The notes beneath the pieces are model-generated. The model saw only the letters and a list, made by a program, of their open reading frames with translations, did not search any database and had not been told where the DNA came from. The position numbers and the translations under genes were made by a program. From Sphingomonas sp. SORGH_AS_0950 (lineage in GTDB: Bacteria > Pseudomonadota > Alphaproteobacteria > Sphingomonadales > Sphingomonadaceae), in the NCBI RefSeq assembly GCF_030818415.1, contig NZ_JAUTAE010000001.1, positions 3,994,001 to 4,058,000 of the forward strand: a stretch of DNA of 64,000 bases, read 5' to 3'. Position 1 is the stretch's first letter, and every line of letters starts with the position of its first letter. This document shows positions 44,447 to 55,500 of this stretch, one piece after another.

Positions 44447-46660
44447 GTGCTTGTTATGAGGAAGCGAAAGTCATACTTTCAAATGGTTATCGCGACTGTG
44501 ATGCGGAGTCGCGCGAGCTTCCGGGGCACGAAACTGAACGGCTTTGTTGGGCTTGGACTGGTCGATGCAATTGTAAAAATTGCCGAAAATTCGGGTATTA
44601 CTGTCGGCTCTGTCGATTTGAGCGCGTCTCTGCCGATGAGCGGTGGTGATCTCGATGCCCGGTTCGCACCGTTCGCATGTGCGCGCGTGGATCTGGATGC
44701 CAGATGGGAACGGCGCAACGTGCGGAAGCTGGCCGAGGCGCATCTGCCTGCGGTGCTTTGCCTGATCGATGGCGGCTATCTGGTCGCCAGGGCGAGATCC
44801 AGCGCCGGAGAATTGACGATAATTGACGGTACGGGCGAACGGCTTGTCCCGATCGATGAGGTTGCCGCGGCAACAACCGATCAGATGCTGATCGTGGGCC
44901 ATGTCGATTCCGTCAACGGTAGTTTGGCCTGCGACCAGCGTGAACGCATACGGGCCAATCCCCGCACTTGGCTGTTCTCATGTTTCCTGTCGGAACGGCG
45001 AAATTTTGCGCAATTGTTGCTGGCCGCGTTGCTGCTCAACATGTGCGCTTTCGCCATCCCATTATATATGCGGGCCATTTACGATCGGGTGGTACCGAAC
45101 CTGGCCGTCGATACCCTGTGGGCGCTCTCTTTCGGCGCTCTGCTCATTCTGGTCTTCGAATGCCTGTTCAAGCAGACGCGGTCGGTTTTCATCGACGCGA
45201 TCGGTCTGCGCGTCGGTCAGGGCATACAGCATCGCGCCATGGCCTCGGTGTTGCACGCGCGGATCGACAAGTCGAACTGGACCGTCGGAAGCCTGATGAC
45301 GGCGCTTCGCGATATCGAATCGATGGCGATGCTTGCACCGCATGCGGCGGCCACCTTCTGCGTGGAAATTCCCTTTTTCTTCGCCTTCCTTGCCCTGATT
45401 GCGATGATCGGCGGATGGGTGGCGGTGGTGCCGCTATTCGGCGCTCTTGCGATGTCCCTGATCGGATTGGCTTCGGCCTATGGACTGAAGTTCGGCAGCC
45501 ATCGGTCCAGCAAATTGGTGCAGGCGCGCAGCAACCTGGTCGCGGACGTCGTCGGCAGCCTGCATACGATCAAGAGCAATCAGGCCGAAGGGCGCTTTCT
45601 GCGCCGATGGGATATCCTCTCCGACCATGTCGGCATGAATGGCAAGGCCACCCGTCATTGGCAGGAGATTCCGGCGGTCGCCTCGGCCTTCATCGTCCAG
45701 GCGGTAACGATCGGGATCGTCGTCATCAGCATCTATCAGATCCGCGCCGGGGTGATGACGGCTGGTGCGCTGATCGCCTGCAACATGTTGGCGGGTCGCG
45801 CCATGGGCCTCGTCTCGTCGGCGATCGGAATCATCGGCAAGGGCTATCAGAGTCTGACGCAATTCGGGGCGCTGGCCAATCTCCTGGCGCTCGAGCCAGA
45901 GGTCGAAACGTCGGACATGGCAGTCAAGGCCCGTCCCTTTGTCGGGCAATTGGCCTTTGAGAATGCAGGCTATGCCTATCCCGATACAAGCGCGCCGGTT
46001 CTGCATGACATAAACCTGGAGATCGCGCCTGGCGAGAAGATCGGGATCATCGGGCTGGCCGGCTCCGGCAAATCCACGCTGCTCAAACTGCTAGGGGGCC
46101 TGGTCGCGCCCACCTCAGGCGCGTTCCTGATCGATGGTCATGCCGTAGAGCAATATGCGGCCTCTCTCCTGCGCGAAAACATCGCTTTCGCAACGCAGGA
46201 TGCAACGCTTTTCGACGATACGATCTACGAGAATATCGTGCTGGGACGTGCGGCTCCCGATCCGGCATTGCTGGAGCGGGCCCTGAAGACTTCGGGCGTC
46301 CATCAGTTCGTCACCCAGTCGAAGGAAGGTCTGAGCCGCACGGTCGGGGGCGGGGGCTGCCGGCTTTCCGGTGGTCAGCGCCAGGCGGTGGTATTGGCGC
46401 GTGCCTTCATGCGCGACCCTCGCATCCTGTTGCTGGACGAACCCACCGCATCGATGGACATCGATGGGGAACAGGCCGTGATCCGCGGACTGCGGGAATT
46501 CAGCACCGACCGGACATTGGTCATCGCCACCCATCGGTTCGCCGTGCTCGACCTCGTGGACCGGGTACTTTGGATGGAGAACGGACGCATCCTGGCCGAT
46601 CAACCCAGGGACCAGCTTCTGGCGCACCTGCGCCAGCGTCAGACCGCACGCGCCGCGTGA
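44447..46660 (+). CDS. Type I secretion ABC exporter with degenerate C39-like domain (LapB-like)
   Basis: A 737-residue ATPase/permease. An N-terminal domain (residues about 1-155) resembles the C39 peptidase domain but has no catalytic Cys in the expected place (VGLGLVDAIVKIAENSG), so it is the non-cleaving CLD type that docks RTX substrates. The membrane domain spans about 180-470. The ATPase (about 490-737) has Walker A GLAGSGKST, signature LSGGQRQAVVLARA and Walker [13 protein letters not shown]. LapB-type exporters secrete giant adhesins. Start is the GTG at 44447 or the ATG three codons later, both with weak spacing from AGGGA. Confidence 0.9.
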   Translation: MLVMRKRKSYFQMVIATVMRSRASFRGTKLNGFVGLGLVDAIVKIAENSGITVGSVDLSASLPMSGGDLDARFAPFACARVDLDARWERRNVRKLAEAHLPAVLCLIDGGYLVARARSSAGELTIIDGTGERLVPIDEVAAATTDQMLIVGHVDSVNGSLACDQRERIRANPRTWLFSCFLSERRNFAQLLLAALLLNMCAFAIPLYMRAIYDRVVPNLAVDTLWALSFGALLILVFECLFKQTRSVFIDAIGLRVGQGIQHRAMASVLHARIDKSNWTVGSLMTALRDIESMAMLAPHAAATFCVEIPFFFAFLALIAMIGGWVAVVPLFGALAMSLIGLASAYGLKFGSHRSSKLVQARSNLVADVVGSLHTIKSNQAEGRFLRRWDILSDHVGMNGKATRHWQEIPAVASAFIVQAVTIGIVVISIYQIRAGVMTAGALIACNMLAGRAMGLVSSAIGIIGKGYQSLTQFGALANLLALEPEVETSDMAVKARPFVGQLAFENAGYAYPDTSAPVLHDINLEIAPGEKIGIIGLAGSGKSTLLKLLGGLVAPTSGAFLIDGHAVEQYAASLLRENIAFATQDATLFDDTIYENIVLGRAAPDPALLERALKTSGVHQFVTQSKEGLSRTVGGGGCRLSGGQRQAVVLARAFMRDPRILLLDEPTASMDIDGEQAVIRGLREFSTDRTLVIATHRFAVLDLVDRVLWMENGRILADQPRDQLLAHLRQRQTARAA

Positions 46661-46709
46661 AGGGCGCCATTCACGGGCAAGCAACCGGACAATCAGGGAA
46701 AGGGGTAAC

Positions 46710-47474
46710 GTGGCAGGGGCATCTGAAGACGGCGAAGTCAATCACTGGCCGGCATTCGTGGACGTACTGACCGCGGTGATCATGGTCGTGACCTTTCTGC
46801 TGGTCATCATGAGTGCGGCGGTCATGGAACTGTCCAAGCGGACGGTTCAGGTCATGCAGCAGAAGATCAATGAGATGCAGCAGAGCAACGGGCAGCGGGC
46901 GGTGGCAGGGGAAACGGCACCGACGGCGAGCAATCCTGCGAACAAGGCGGCCAGCCGGGGTGTCGAGGGCATGCGGCCTGTCCAATCCCCGTCCGATGCG
47001 GCTTCGGGCAGTTCCATCGCCCAGCTCGGCTCTCCGCTGATGTCCGAAACCGCGACGAACGGAAAGGACCAGTTGTCCATCCTGACCCGGGATACGCCCG
47101 ATACGATGCGGATCGCTGCCAAGTCGACGGAGCGGCCCAGCGAGACAAAGGGCATGCGCATCACCACCGCCTCGACGCTCCTGCGGGTCGACTTCGATCC
47201 GAACGCTGTTCGATACACCGATGAGGACGCGGCAAAGGTGCAGTCTTTCCTGAAAGGCGCGGCACAGCCAGGCCGGAAATATGGGATCTGGTCCTTGGTC
47301 AGCAGTACCGGGGCGATCTCCGAGCCGATGCGGATCGCATATTATCGGGCTGCGGCGACCCGCAACCTGCTGATCCAGGCCGGTATCAAGCCCGACGATA
47401 TCGTCACCGAAACCCGCGTGGTGGACCCCAAGTCCGATGACGCGAACTCCGTCCGCATCGTCGTCAAGAATTGA
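46710..47474 (+). CDS. MotB/SiiA-like membrane protein with OmpA-like C-terminal domain
   Basis: A 254-residue protein. A single N-terminal transmembrane helix (FVDVLTAVIMVVTFLLVIMS) has Asp18 at its start, the position of the proton-binding Asp of MotB/TolR/ExbD proteins. A low-complexity linker (about residues 55-150) follows, and a C-terminal OmpA/MotB-type domain (about 155-254) with the VDFDP start and RIAYYRAAATRNLLIQAGI helix that normally contacts peptidoglycan. The GTG at 46710 has AAAGGGG 4 nt upstream. It sits between the ABC exporter and a MotA-like gene (4-nt overlap). In Salmonella, the MotB-like SiiA plays a related role beside the giant adhesin SiiE. Confidence 0.75.
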   Translation: MAGASEDGEVNHWPAFVDVLTAVIMVVTFLLVIMSAAVMELSKRTVQVMQQKINEMQQSNGQRAVAGETAPTASNPANKAASRGVEGMRPVQSPSDAASGSSIAQLGSPLMSETATNGKDQLSILTRDTPDTMRIAAKSTERPSETKGMRITTASTLLRVDFDPNAVRYTDEDAAKVQSFLKGAAQPGRKYGIWSLVSSTGAISEPMRIAYYRAAATRNLLIQAGIKPDDIVTETRVVDPKSDDANSVRIVVKN

Positions 47475-47485
47475 GGGGCATGGCC

Positions 47486-49126
47486 ATGAAACGCCAGATA
47501 CGCGACGAACTCATCAAGATGTCGGCGGTCATGACGATCATGATCGGCGTCGGCGTCTATGCGCACGACTTCGTCATCGCGGGCATCAAGGCCAAGATGG
47601 CGCTGAACCTGTCGATATTTGCGCTATTTTCCGTCGCTGCGATCATCGCCTTCCGCAACGTCCTGGCGCTGAGCAACGAAGTACAGGCCCTGCGTGCGCT
47701 GCAACAGAGCAGCGCGATCCTGGAGGCGGACGACAGCGTTTACGAAACGCCCGCGAGCATCTTCCATGAGCCGCACCTGCTGGGACAGGGCTATCGCCTG
47801 ATCGCGGAACAGCTCGCCAAGGACGGGGTCGTCAATCTGCCGTCAAAGGTGGCGGAATCGCTCGTCCACAGCGTCGACCAGCGCATCAACGAACAGAAGT
47901 CGGTCATTCTCTACTTCTCGGGCCTGATGGTCTTCATGGGCCTGATCGGCGCGTTCATGGGCCTGATGCATACGGTCGGGTCCGTGGGTGACCTGATTGG
48001 GGGTATGGATGTCTCCGGCACGGCGGGCGGCGACAGCTTCGGCAAGATGATCGAGGGCATGAAGGCCCCGCTGCGCGGTATGTCGGTGGGTTTCAGTTCT
48101 TCGCTCTTCGGCCTGTCCACATCGATGGTGCTTGGTGCGCTCGAGCGTTGCATGACCAAGGCGGCCAAGTCGCTAAGGGACGATTATGAGCATTGGCTGT
48201 CGAGCGTCACGACCCTCGAAGGGGCCACGGAAGTGGAGTCGCGAGGCGTAGTCGGGGCCGGCGCGCCTTCATTGGTGCGCGCGATGGACGTGGCGGCGCG
48301 TCAATTGTCGACCTTGCACCAGGCGGTGGAGCAGGGGCAGCGGAATGACCTCGGGATACAGGTGACATTGTCCCGTCTGCACGACGCCATGGCCGACCTG
48401 TCGAACATGGTGGCACGCGTTACCGACCCCACACCGCTGCTTCAGCCGATCGCCGATGTCGTGGCCGATCTGGGGCGGCACCAGGTTCGGTTGGCGGCCG
48501 ATATGGAATTGCTCTTCGCTGAGGTTCGGTTCGACCGCGCCCACTTGCACGACGTGATGACGTCGCTGCGCGAAATGGCCTGGCAGCAGCGTCATGCCGA
48601 GAATGAACGCGAGGATCGTATCGTCCGAACGCTCGACCAAATTCTCGCATGCGGGGAAGCTTTGCTCGATCGGGAACCCGTAACCCTGCAATGGCCGGTC
48701 ATGAAGGACGATGCATCCACGCGCTTCGATGCGCGAATGCTGCATCATCGTCTTCTGGCGGCTTTTGGCAGGCGGCGGGACGAAATCCGGACGAAGCGTG
48801 ACTATCGCCGGTTCGCCATCGAGATCCGGGAGACGATGGAACGGCAATATCGTCTCCAAGAGGAATTGCAGCGGGAGGTCGCGCGGTTTCGGAATGCCGT
48901 CTCGGCCGACCGGGTCAAGGCGGCCACGCTTCTCGATGCGCTGGCGCAGGAGAGCGAACGTCTTTCCGCGCTGGCCGGGATGATCGAAGCCAGCGGAATG
49001 GCGGCGACCGTGCGGGGCGAGCTTGAGCATGCCCGTGCGCATATGAATGTTCTGACCGCACGTGCGGAGCGTCTGCGTGACGATATCACCGAGACGCGTA
49101 TCAACGACAATCTGGGGAAAAATTGA
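47486..49126 (+). CDS. MotA/TolQ/SiiB-like proton channel subunit with long coiled tail
   Basis: A 546-residue protein. Transmembrane segments lie at about residues 12-28, 40-60, 140-165 (GLMVFMGLIGAFMGLMHTVG) and 198-219 (GMSVGFSSSLFGLSTSMVLG); the last two carry the small-residue pattern of MotA/TolQ channel helices. The remaining 320 residues are predicted soluble, largely helical and charged (SLREMAWQQRHAENEREDRI and EELQREVARFRNA). The ATG at 47486 has GAGGGG 7 nt upstream; a TTG at 47471 has no ribosome site. It is directly after the MotB-like gene and would form a stator-like proton channel with it. Zorya ZorA is a distant alternative, but no other Zorya genes are here. Confidence 0.75.
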   Translation: MKRQIRDELIKMSAVMTIMIGVGVYAHDFVIAGIKAKMALNLSIFALFSVAAIIAFRNVLALSNEVQALRALQQSSAILEADDSVYETPASIFHEPHLLGQGYRLIAEQLAKDGVVNLPSKVAESLVHSVDQRINEQKSVILYFSGLMVFMGLIGAFMGLMHTVGSVGDLIGGMDVSGTAGGDSFGKMIEGMKAPLRGMSVGFSSSLFGLSTSMVLGALERCMTKAAKSLRDDYEHWLSSVTTLEGATEVESRGVVGAGAPSLVRAMDVAARQLSTLHQAVEQGQRNDLGIQVTLSRLHDAMADLSNMVARVTDPTPLLQPIADVVADLGRHQVRLAADMELLFAEVRFDRAHLHDVMTSLREMAWQQRHAENEREDRIVRTLDQILACGEALLDREPVTLQWPVMKDDASTRFDARMLHHRLLAAFGRRRDEIRTKRDYRRFAIEIRETMERQYRLQEELQREVARFRNAVSADRVKAATLLDALAQESERLSALAGMIEASGMAATVRGELEHARAHMNVLTARAERLRDDITETRINDNLGKN

Positions 49127-49455
49127 TGGGCATGTCTCGCGCCAAGGCGGTCGTCTGGAAAGTCTTCCACCGGGATTATGCCGCCGCCCGATCTCAGCGT
49201 CGGCTCGAATGTCGGCTGGATGCCAGTCTGACACTGATCGAGAGCGGTATCGTTCTGAAAGGAAAGATACTGGATATTGCCAGCAAAGGGGCGTTGTTTC
49301 GTCCGCCGCAAGTCTATCTCCTCAATCGCGCGGGAGGCTTTGTGCGATTGTCGGTAGGAGAAAGTGTCGTGGAAGGTGTGATCGTCAATACCACGCCGCG
49401 CGGCTATGGCGTTCATTTTAGAGAGATGTTGTCACTCGACGCGATCATATCCTGA
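49126..49455 (+). CDS. PilZ-domain protein, probable cyclic-di-GMP receptor
   Basis: A 109-residue single-domain PilZ protein. It has the RxxxR switch motif at about residues 26-30 (RLECR) and the following loop D-I-A-S-K-G at about 50-55, where the usual Ser is Ala. Both are the c-di-GMP contacts of PilZ domains. The ATG overlaps the stop of the MotA-like gene by one base and has a GGGGAAA site upstream. It lies 123 bp before the giant adhesin start. The context suggests c-di-GMP control of the channel, of secretion or of adhesin display; binding is not proven. Confidence 0.8.
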   Translation: MGMSRAKAVVWKVFHRDYAAARSQRRLECRLDASLTLIESGIVLKGKILDIASKGALFRPPQVYLLNRAGGFVRLSVGESVVEGVIVNTTPRGYGVHFREMLSLDAIIS

Positions 49456-49578
49456 TCCGCGTCGAAGGCGGCGTCTTCTCCAAAAGCCTATTGCATTACA
49501 CGGGCGGCATTGTCGGAATGATGACGAGATCACCCGTTTTATTTGATATTTAACCTCAATCGGTCTGGCAGGTCAAAA

Positions 49579-52500
49579 ATGGTTCAGGCGAACAAGGCAG
49601 CGCAGCAGGGCGCAGGCAAACCGGATAAGACCAACACGGCGTCGCAAACGACGATGCCGGGTAACGGTGAAGCGGCGATGCTGGGCGATATCCCGTCCCT
49701 GGATGCCTTGAAGGTCGTGCAAATGGGCCCCGATGGAAAGGCGCTTTTGGGAATTCCCTATGCGTCGTTCACGGCCCAGATCGCCGATGTCGATCTCATT
49801 CTGGTGTTCGCCGATGGTAGCCGGGTCGTCATTCCCGGCATGGCCCTGGCGACCTTCTCCGGGCAAACGCCGACCTTGGTCTTCAACGATAAGACGATCA
49901 CGTCCGCGCAGGTCATCAATACCGTCGGCGAGATCAACGATAAGAGCGCGCTGATCAACGTCAGCCTCTCGTCGGATCAGGCCGATGAGAAGGCCGCTAA
50001 GCCGCGCAAGGAACCGTCCGCCACCAAAGAGGATCAGGCGCAGGCTCAGGCTCAGTCCCAGATCCAGCCGCAGGATGCCACCCAGATCCAGCAGGCCGAA
50101 GTCCAGAAGCAGCAGCAACAACACAAGTCGGACGAGGATCGCCAACGGCTGACGCAGAAGATCAGCGATACCAACGCGTCTTCCTCGCCCCCACCCAGCA
50201 GCGGCAACCCGGCTGGTACTTCGCAATCCAAGGACACCGTCGACAAGGGAACGGGCATAGGGCTGGGCAAGCTCGTGCCGACGCTGACCTTCACCCTGTA
50301 CAATCAGGAGGGCGTCAAGACGACCTCGGAGAGCGGGGCGAACCACATCACCGGATCGACGGGCGCGGCCAGTTCGTCCACCGACAAATCCTATGGAGCG
50401 CAATCGGCGCGGGAGACGATTTCGGGAACCGGCAGCGACGACGTGATCGTCGTGGACAGTGCGGCGCAGGCGCCGTCCGGCACCAGCTCGCGCACCCTGC
50501 ATGTCGAGGCGATGGTGCCGGCGGGCAGCCTCGCCCTGCAGCAGGTGCTCGTCCCCACCCTGCCGGACGGCTATTCGGTCCAGAACGCGACCAAGACCGA
50601 CAAGGGTTGGGTCATCTCGATCGAACAGGGCAATATCAAGGTCGTCACCTCGGGCGTCGACGCGACGGGCGCGACCGTGACCTATCCGTCGACGGAAACG
50701 CACTTCACCTTCGACGTTCAGCTGACCTACGTTCTGCCGAAACTCGGTACGCCGGTGGCATCCAGCGGATTCCAGAACGAATTCTTTCTGCCGATTGCGC
50801 TGGGCCTGTCCACGGGGGGAGCCGATTACACCTATTCCGTCGACGTTTCGACGCATTTCGGCATCCACATGGTGTCCGGCGAAGCCGACATGAAGGCGGT
50901 CGATCCAGTCACGGGCGCGCCGATCTATGTGCTGTTTTCGAACCCGCCGGGCAATATCGTCAACGCAGGCGACGGCAACGACCTGATCGTCGCCGGCGCG
51001 GGCGCCGACCAGATCGATGGCAGCGGCGGCACCGACACGGTCAGTTACACCATGTCGAACGCCGCGGTGACGGTCGACCTGAAGGCGGGGACCGGCAAGG
51101 GCGGCTATGCCGAGGGCGACAGCTACACGTCGGTGGAGAATGTCATCGGCACCGCGTTCGACGACACGCTGACCGGCAGCGACGCCGACAACGTGCTGAA
51201 GGGCGGCGAGGGCGCGGACAAGATCGATGGCGGCGGCGGTTTCGACACCGTGTCCTATGCCGATGCCTTCGCCAACGAGAAGACCCCGCCCGCCGATAAG
51301 ACCAAGGGGTTGGAAATCCACCTCGACGGCACCGCCAGCCATGGCGGCGATGCCGAGGGCGATATGATCGTCAACGTCGAGCATGTCATCGGCTCGGATC
51401 GCAACGACGCCCTCTATGGCGCGGCGGCGAACGACACGCTGGAGGGCGGTAAGGGCGATGACCTGCTGGTCGGTGGCGGCGGTGCCGACACGCTGACCGG
51501 CGGCGATGGTATCGATACCGCAAGCTACGCCACCGCGAGCGCGGGCGTGACGGCCTATCTGGACGGCACGCCGGGCAGGGGCGGCGACGCGGAAGGCGAC
51601 AAGCTGTCGGGGATCGAGAACCTGGTCGGGTCCGCGTTCGACGACAATCTGTACGGCGATGCGGGCGACAATGTGCTGACCGGCGGGGCCGGGGCGGACC
51701 ATGTCGACGGCGGCGCTGGCATCGACACCGTCAGCTTTGCCGATAGCAAGGTCGGCGTAAGCGTCTATCTCGACGGGCGGGTCAGCCATGGCGGCGATGC
51801 CGAGGGCGATACCTATGCCAATATCGAAATTCTGGTCGGCTCGGACCTGAACGATCGCCTGGTCGGCGATGCCGCCGACGATATTCTGAGCGGCGGCAAG
51901 GGCGACGACATTCTGGAAGGCGGGGCCGGGGCCGATACGCTGAAGGGCGGCGACGGTTTCGACATCGCCAGTTACGCCAGTGCGGCGTCTGGCGTGCAGG
52001 CATCGCTCAACGGATCGCCGATGACGGGCGATGCGGTGGGCGACACGTTCGTCTCGATCGAGGGGCTTGAAGGCTCTGCCTTCGATGACGTGCTGACCGG
52101 TGACGACACGGCCAACACGCTGATCGGCGGCGCGGGCAACGACAATCTCGTCGGTGCGGGCGGCGCGGATGTGCTGGACGGCGGCGACGGGGTGGATACC
52201 GCCGACTATAGCGGCTCGCGCGCGGGCGTGACGGCCTATCTCGACGGAACGGCCGGTGTTGGCGGCGACGCCGACGGCGACAGGTTGCGCAACGTCGAGA
52301 ATGTCACGGGTTCCGTCTTCAACGACGTTCTGACCGGCGACGCGGGCGCGAACCGCCTGAGCGGCGGGGCCGGTGACGACGTGCTGGTGGGCGGCGCGGG
52401 CGCCGATACGCTGGACGGCGGCGCGGGCCATGACATCGCCGACTATGCGAACAGCGCGGCGGGCGTGCAGGTCGCGCTCGACGGGTCAGTGTCCCATGGC

Positions 52501-55500
52501 GGCGATGCCGATGGGGATATGCTGACCGGCATCGAGGAAGTGCACGGCTCCGCGTTCGACGATGTGCTGAAGGGCAGCGCCGGAGACGACGTGCTGGTCG
52601 GCGGTACGGGCGACGACATGCTGGTCGGCGGCCTGGGTGCCGACGTGCTGGACGGCGGGGACGGGTTCGACACCGCCGATTATTCGGACGCCTCGGCCGG
52701 CGTGAACGTCTATCTGGACGGCCGTGCCTCCACTGGCGAAGCCATGGGCGACCGGCTGATCAACATCGAGCGTGTGTTGGGCGGTGGATATGACGATCTG
52801 CTGGTCGGCAACGCGGGGGCGAACGACCTGGCGGGCGGTGGTGGCGACGACGTCTTGGTGGGCGGCGCGGGCGCCGACACGCTGGAAGGCGGGGCGGGCG
52901 AGGATATCGCCGATTATTCCGCCTCCAGCGCCGGGGTGACGGTCGACCTGTCGACGGGGCAGGGGCGTGGCGGGGACGCCGAGGGCGATCGCCTGAGCGG
53001 GATCGAGGACATCATCGGTTCCGCGTTCGACGACGTCCTGATCGGCGACGACCAGAACAACCGGTTCGTCGGCGGCACGGGCGCCGACCAGATGGTCGGC
53101 GGCGGCGGTATCGACACGGCGGATTTTTCCGGCTCGACGGCGGGCGTGTCCGTCTCGCTGGACGGCAGCGTCGGGCAGGGGGGCAGTGCGCAGGGCGACA
53201 CATTGTCGGGCATCGAGAATCTGATCGGGTCCGACCTGGACGATCACCTGGGCGGCGATGGCGGTGCCAACACGCTGACCGGCGGCAAGGGCGACGACGT
53301 GCTGACCGGGCGTGGCGGGGCCGACCAGCTGATCGGTGGCGCGGGCTTTGACACGGCGGATTATTCGGACTCGACGAGCGCGGTCGACATCGGGCTGGAC
53401 GGTGGCGCCAACCATGGCGGCGACGCCGAGGGTGACGCCTATGACAGCATCGAGGCACTGGTCGGTTCGGCATGGAACGATCGCCTGCGCGGTTCGGACC
53501 GCGCGGACGAGCTGCACGGCGGTGGCGGCGACGATACGCTGACGGGCTCGCTGGGCGCGGACGTGATGGATGGCGGTGCCGGGTTCGATACCGCGGACTA
53601 TCATGCGTCCTCCGCCGCGATTACCGTCGACCTGCAAGCGGGGACGGGCGCAGGCGGGCTGGCGGGCGGCGATACGCTGATTTCGATCGAGCATGTCGTC
53701 GGCACCGACTTCAACGATATGGTGAAGGGCAGCGCCGCGGACGAGACGCTGGAGGGCGGTGCGGGAGACGATATGCTGTCCGGCGGCGGGGGTGCCGACA
53801 CGCTGGACGGCGGCGCGGGCTTCGATACCGCCAGCTATGCCGATTCGAGCGCGGGCATCACGATGGCCATGGACGGCTCGGTCGGCAGCGGCGGTGACGC
53901 GCAGGGCGACCGGCTCGTCTCGATCGAACATGTCATCGGCTCCTCTTTCGACGATCGCATCACCGGCACGGCCGGGGCCGATACGATCGACGGCGGGGCG
54001 GGGGCCGACGAGCTGATCGGCAACGACGGCGACGATATCCTGTCGGGCGGCAGCGGCGACGACCGTCTGCTGGGCGGCGCTGGCGCGGACACGCTGACCG
54101 GCGGCGAGGGTGACGACGATCTGGTCGGTGGCGAGGGCGCCGACGTGCTGACCGGCGGCAGCGGCAGCGACACTGCGGACTATGCCACGTCTGCGGCGGC
54201 GGTTCGGGTGAACCTGGCGACGGGCCTCGCCCATGGCGGCGACGCCGAAGGCGACACGCTGTCGGGGATCGAGAACCTGACCGGATCGTCGGGCAATGAC
54301 GTGTTGACCGGCGATGGCGGCGCCAATGTCCTGACCGGCGGGGCGGGGGACGACCTGCTGACCGGCGGGGCGGGCGCGGACACGCTGGTGGGTGGCGACG
54401 GCATCGACACGGCCGATTATGCCGCCTCGTCCGCCGGCGTTGCGGTCGACCTGACGACCGGCTTCGCACAATATGGCGATGCCGAAGGCGACCGACTGAG
54501 CGGGATCGAGAATGTCATCGGCACCGCCTTCGCCGATCGGCTCCGCGCGGCAGCGTCGGGCAGCAGCCTGACCGGCGGGGCCGGCAACGACGTGCTGATC
54601 GCGGGCGCGGGCGCCGATCGGCTGGATGGCGGCGCCGGTATCGATACCGCGAGCTTCGCCAATTCCGCGGCGGGCGTGACCGTCGACCTGAAGGCGGGCC
54701 GCGCGGATGGCGGCGATGCGACCGGCGATACGCTGACCAGCATCGAAAGCCTAATCGGATCGGCCCATGACGACGTGCTGACCGGCGGGGACGGCGGCGC
54801 GGTCATCGACGGCGGCGCGGGCGACGACGTCGTCACCGGCGGTGCGGGCGCGGACACCCTGATCGGCGGTTCGGGTGACGACCTGCTGGTCGGGGGCGCC
54901 GGGGCGGATAGCCTGCAGGGCGGCGCGGGCTTCGACACCGCAGACTATCGCGCATCGAGTGCGGGGGTGACGGTCGATCTGTCGGCGGGCACCGGCCGGG
55001 GCGGCGATGCCGAGAGCGACCGGCTGAGCGGCATCGAAGCCGTCCTGGGCAGCGCTTATGGCGATGTGCTGACCGGCAATGCCGGGGCCAATACGCTGGT
55101 TGGTGGCGCCGGGGACGACGTGCTGATCGGCGGCGCGGGGGCGGACGATCTGCAGGGCGGTGCGGGCATCGACGCCGCCGACTATAGCGCGTCGAGCGCG
55201 GCGGTGACGATCAACTTGACGACCGGCGTCAACAGCGGCGGCGATGCGCAGGGCGACGTGCTGGACAGCATCGAGCGGATCGTGGGGTCGACGTTCAACG
55301 ACACGCTGACCGGATCGGACGCGGCCGACACGTTGCAGGGCGGCGCGGGCGACGACGTGCTGACCGGCGCCGCAGGCGCGGACGTGCTGGACGGCGGCGA
55401 TGGCCGCGACACCGCCAGCTATGCGCAATCGGCCGATGGCGTGCGCGTCGACCTTGGCACTGGTGTCGGCCATGGCGGCGATGCCGAGGGCGACGTCCTG

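Noticed and set aside
46710..49126. Zorya anti-phage system (ZorAB)
   Set aside because: MotAB-like pairs also occur in Zorya, but no ZorC, ZorD or ZorE gene is present and the pair is embedded in an adhesin secretion locus.
49543..49578. Adhesin start at the TTG at 49543
   Set aside because: No ribosome site precedes it, while the ATG at 49579 has CAGG at good spacing and a typical N-terminus.
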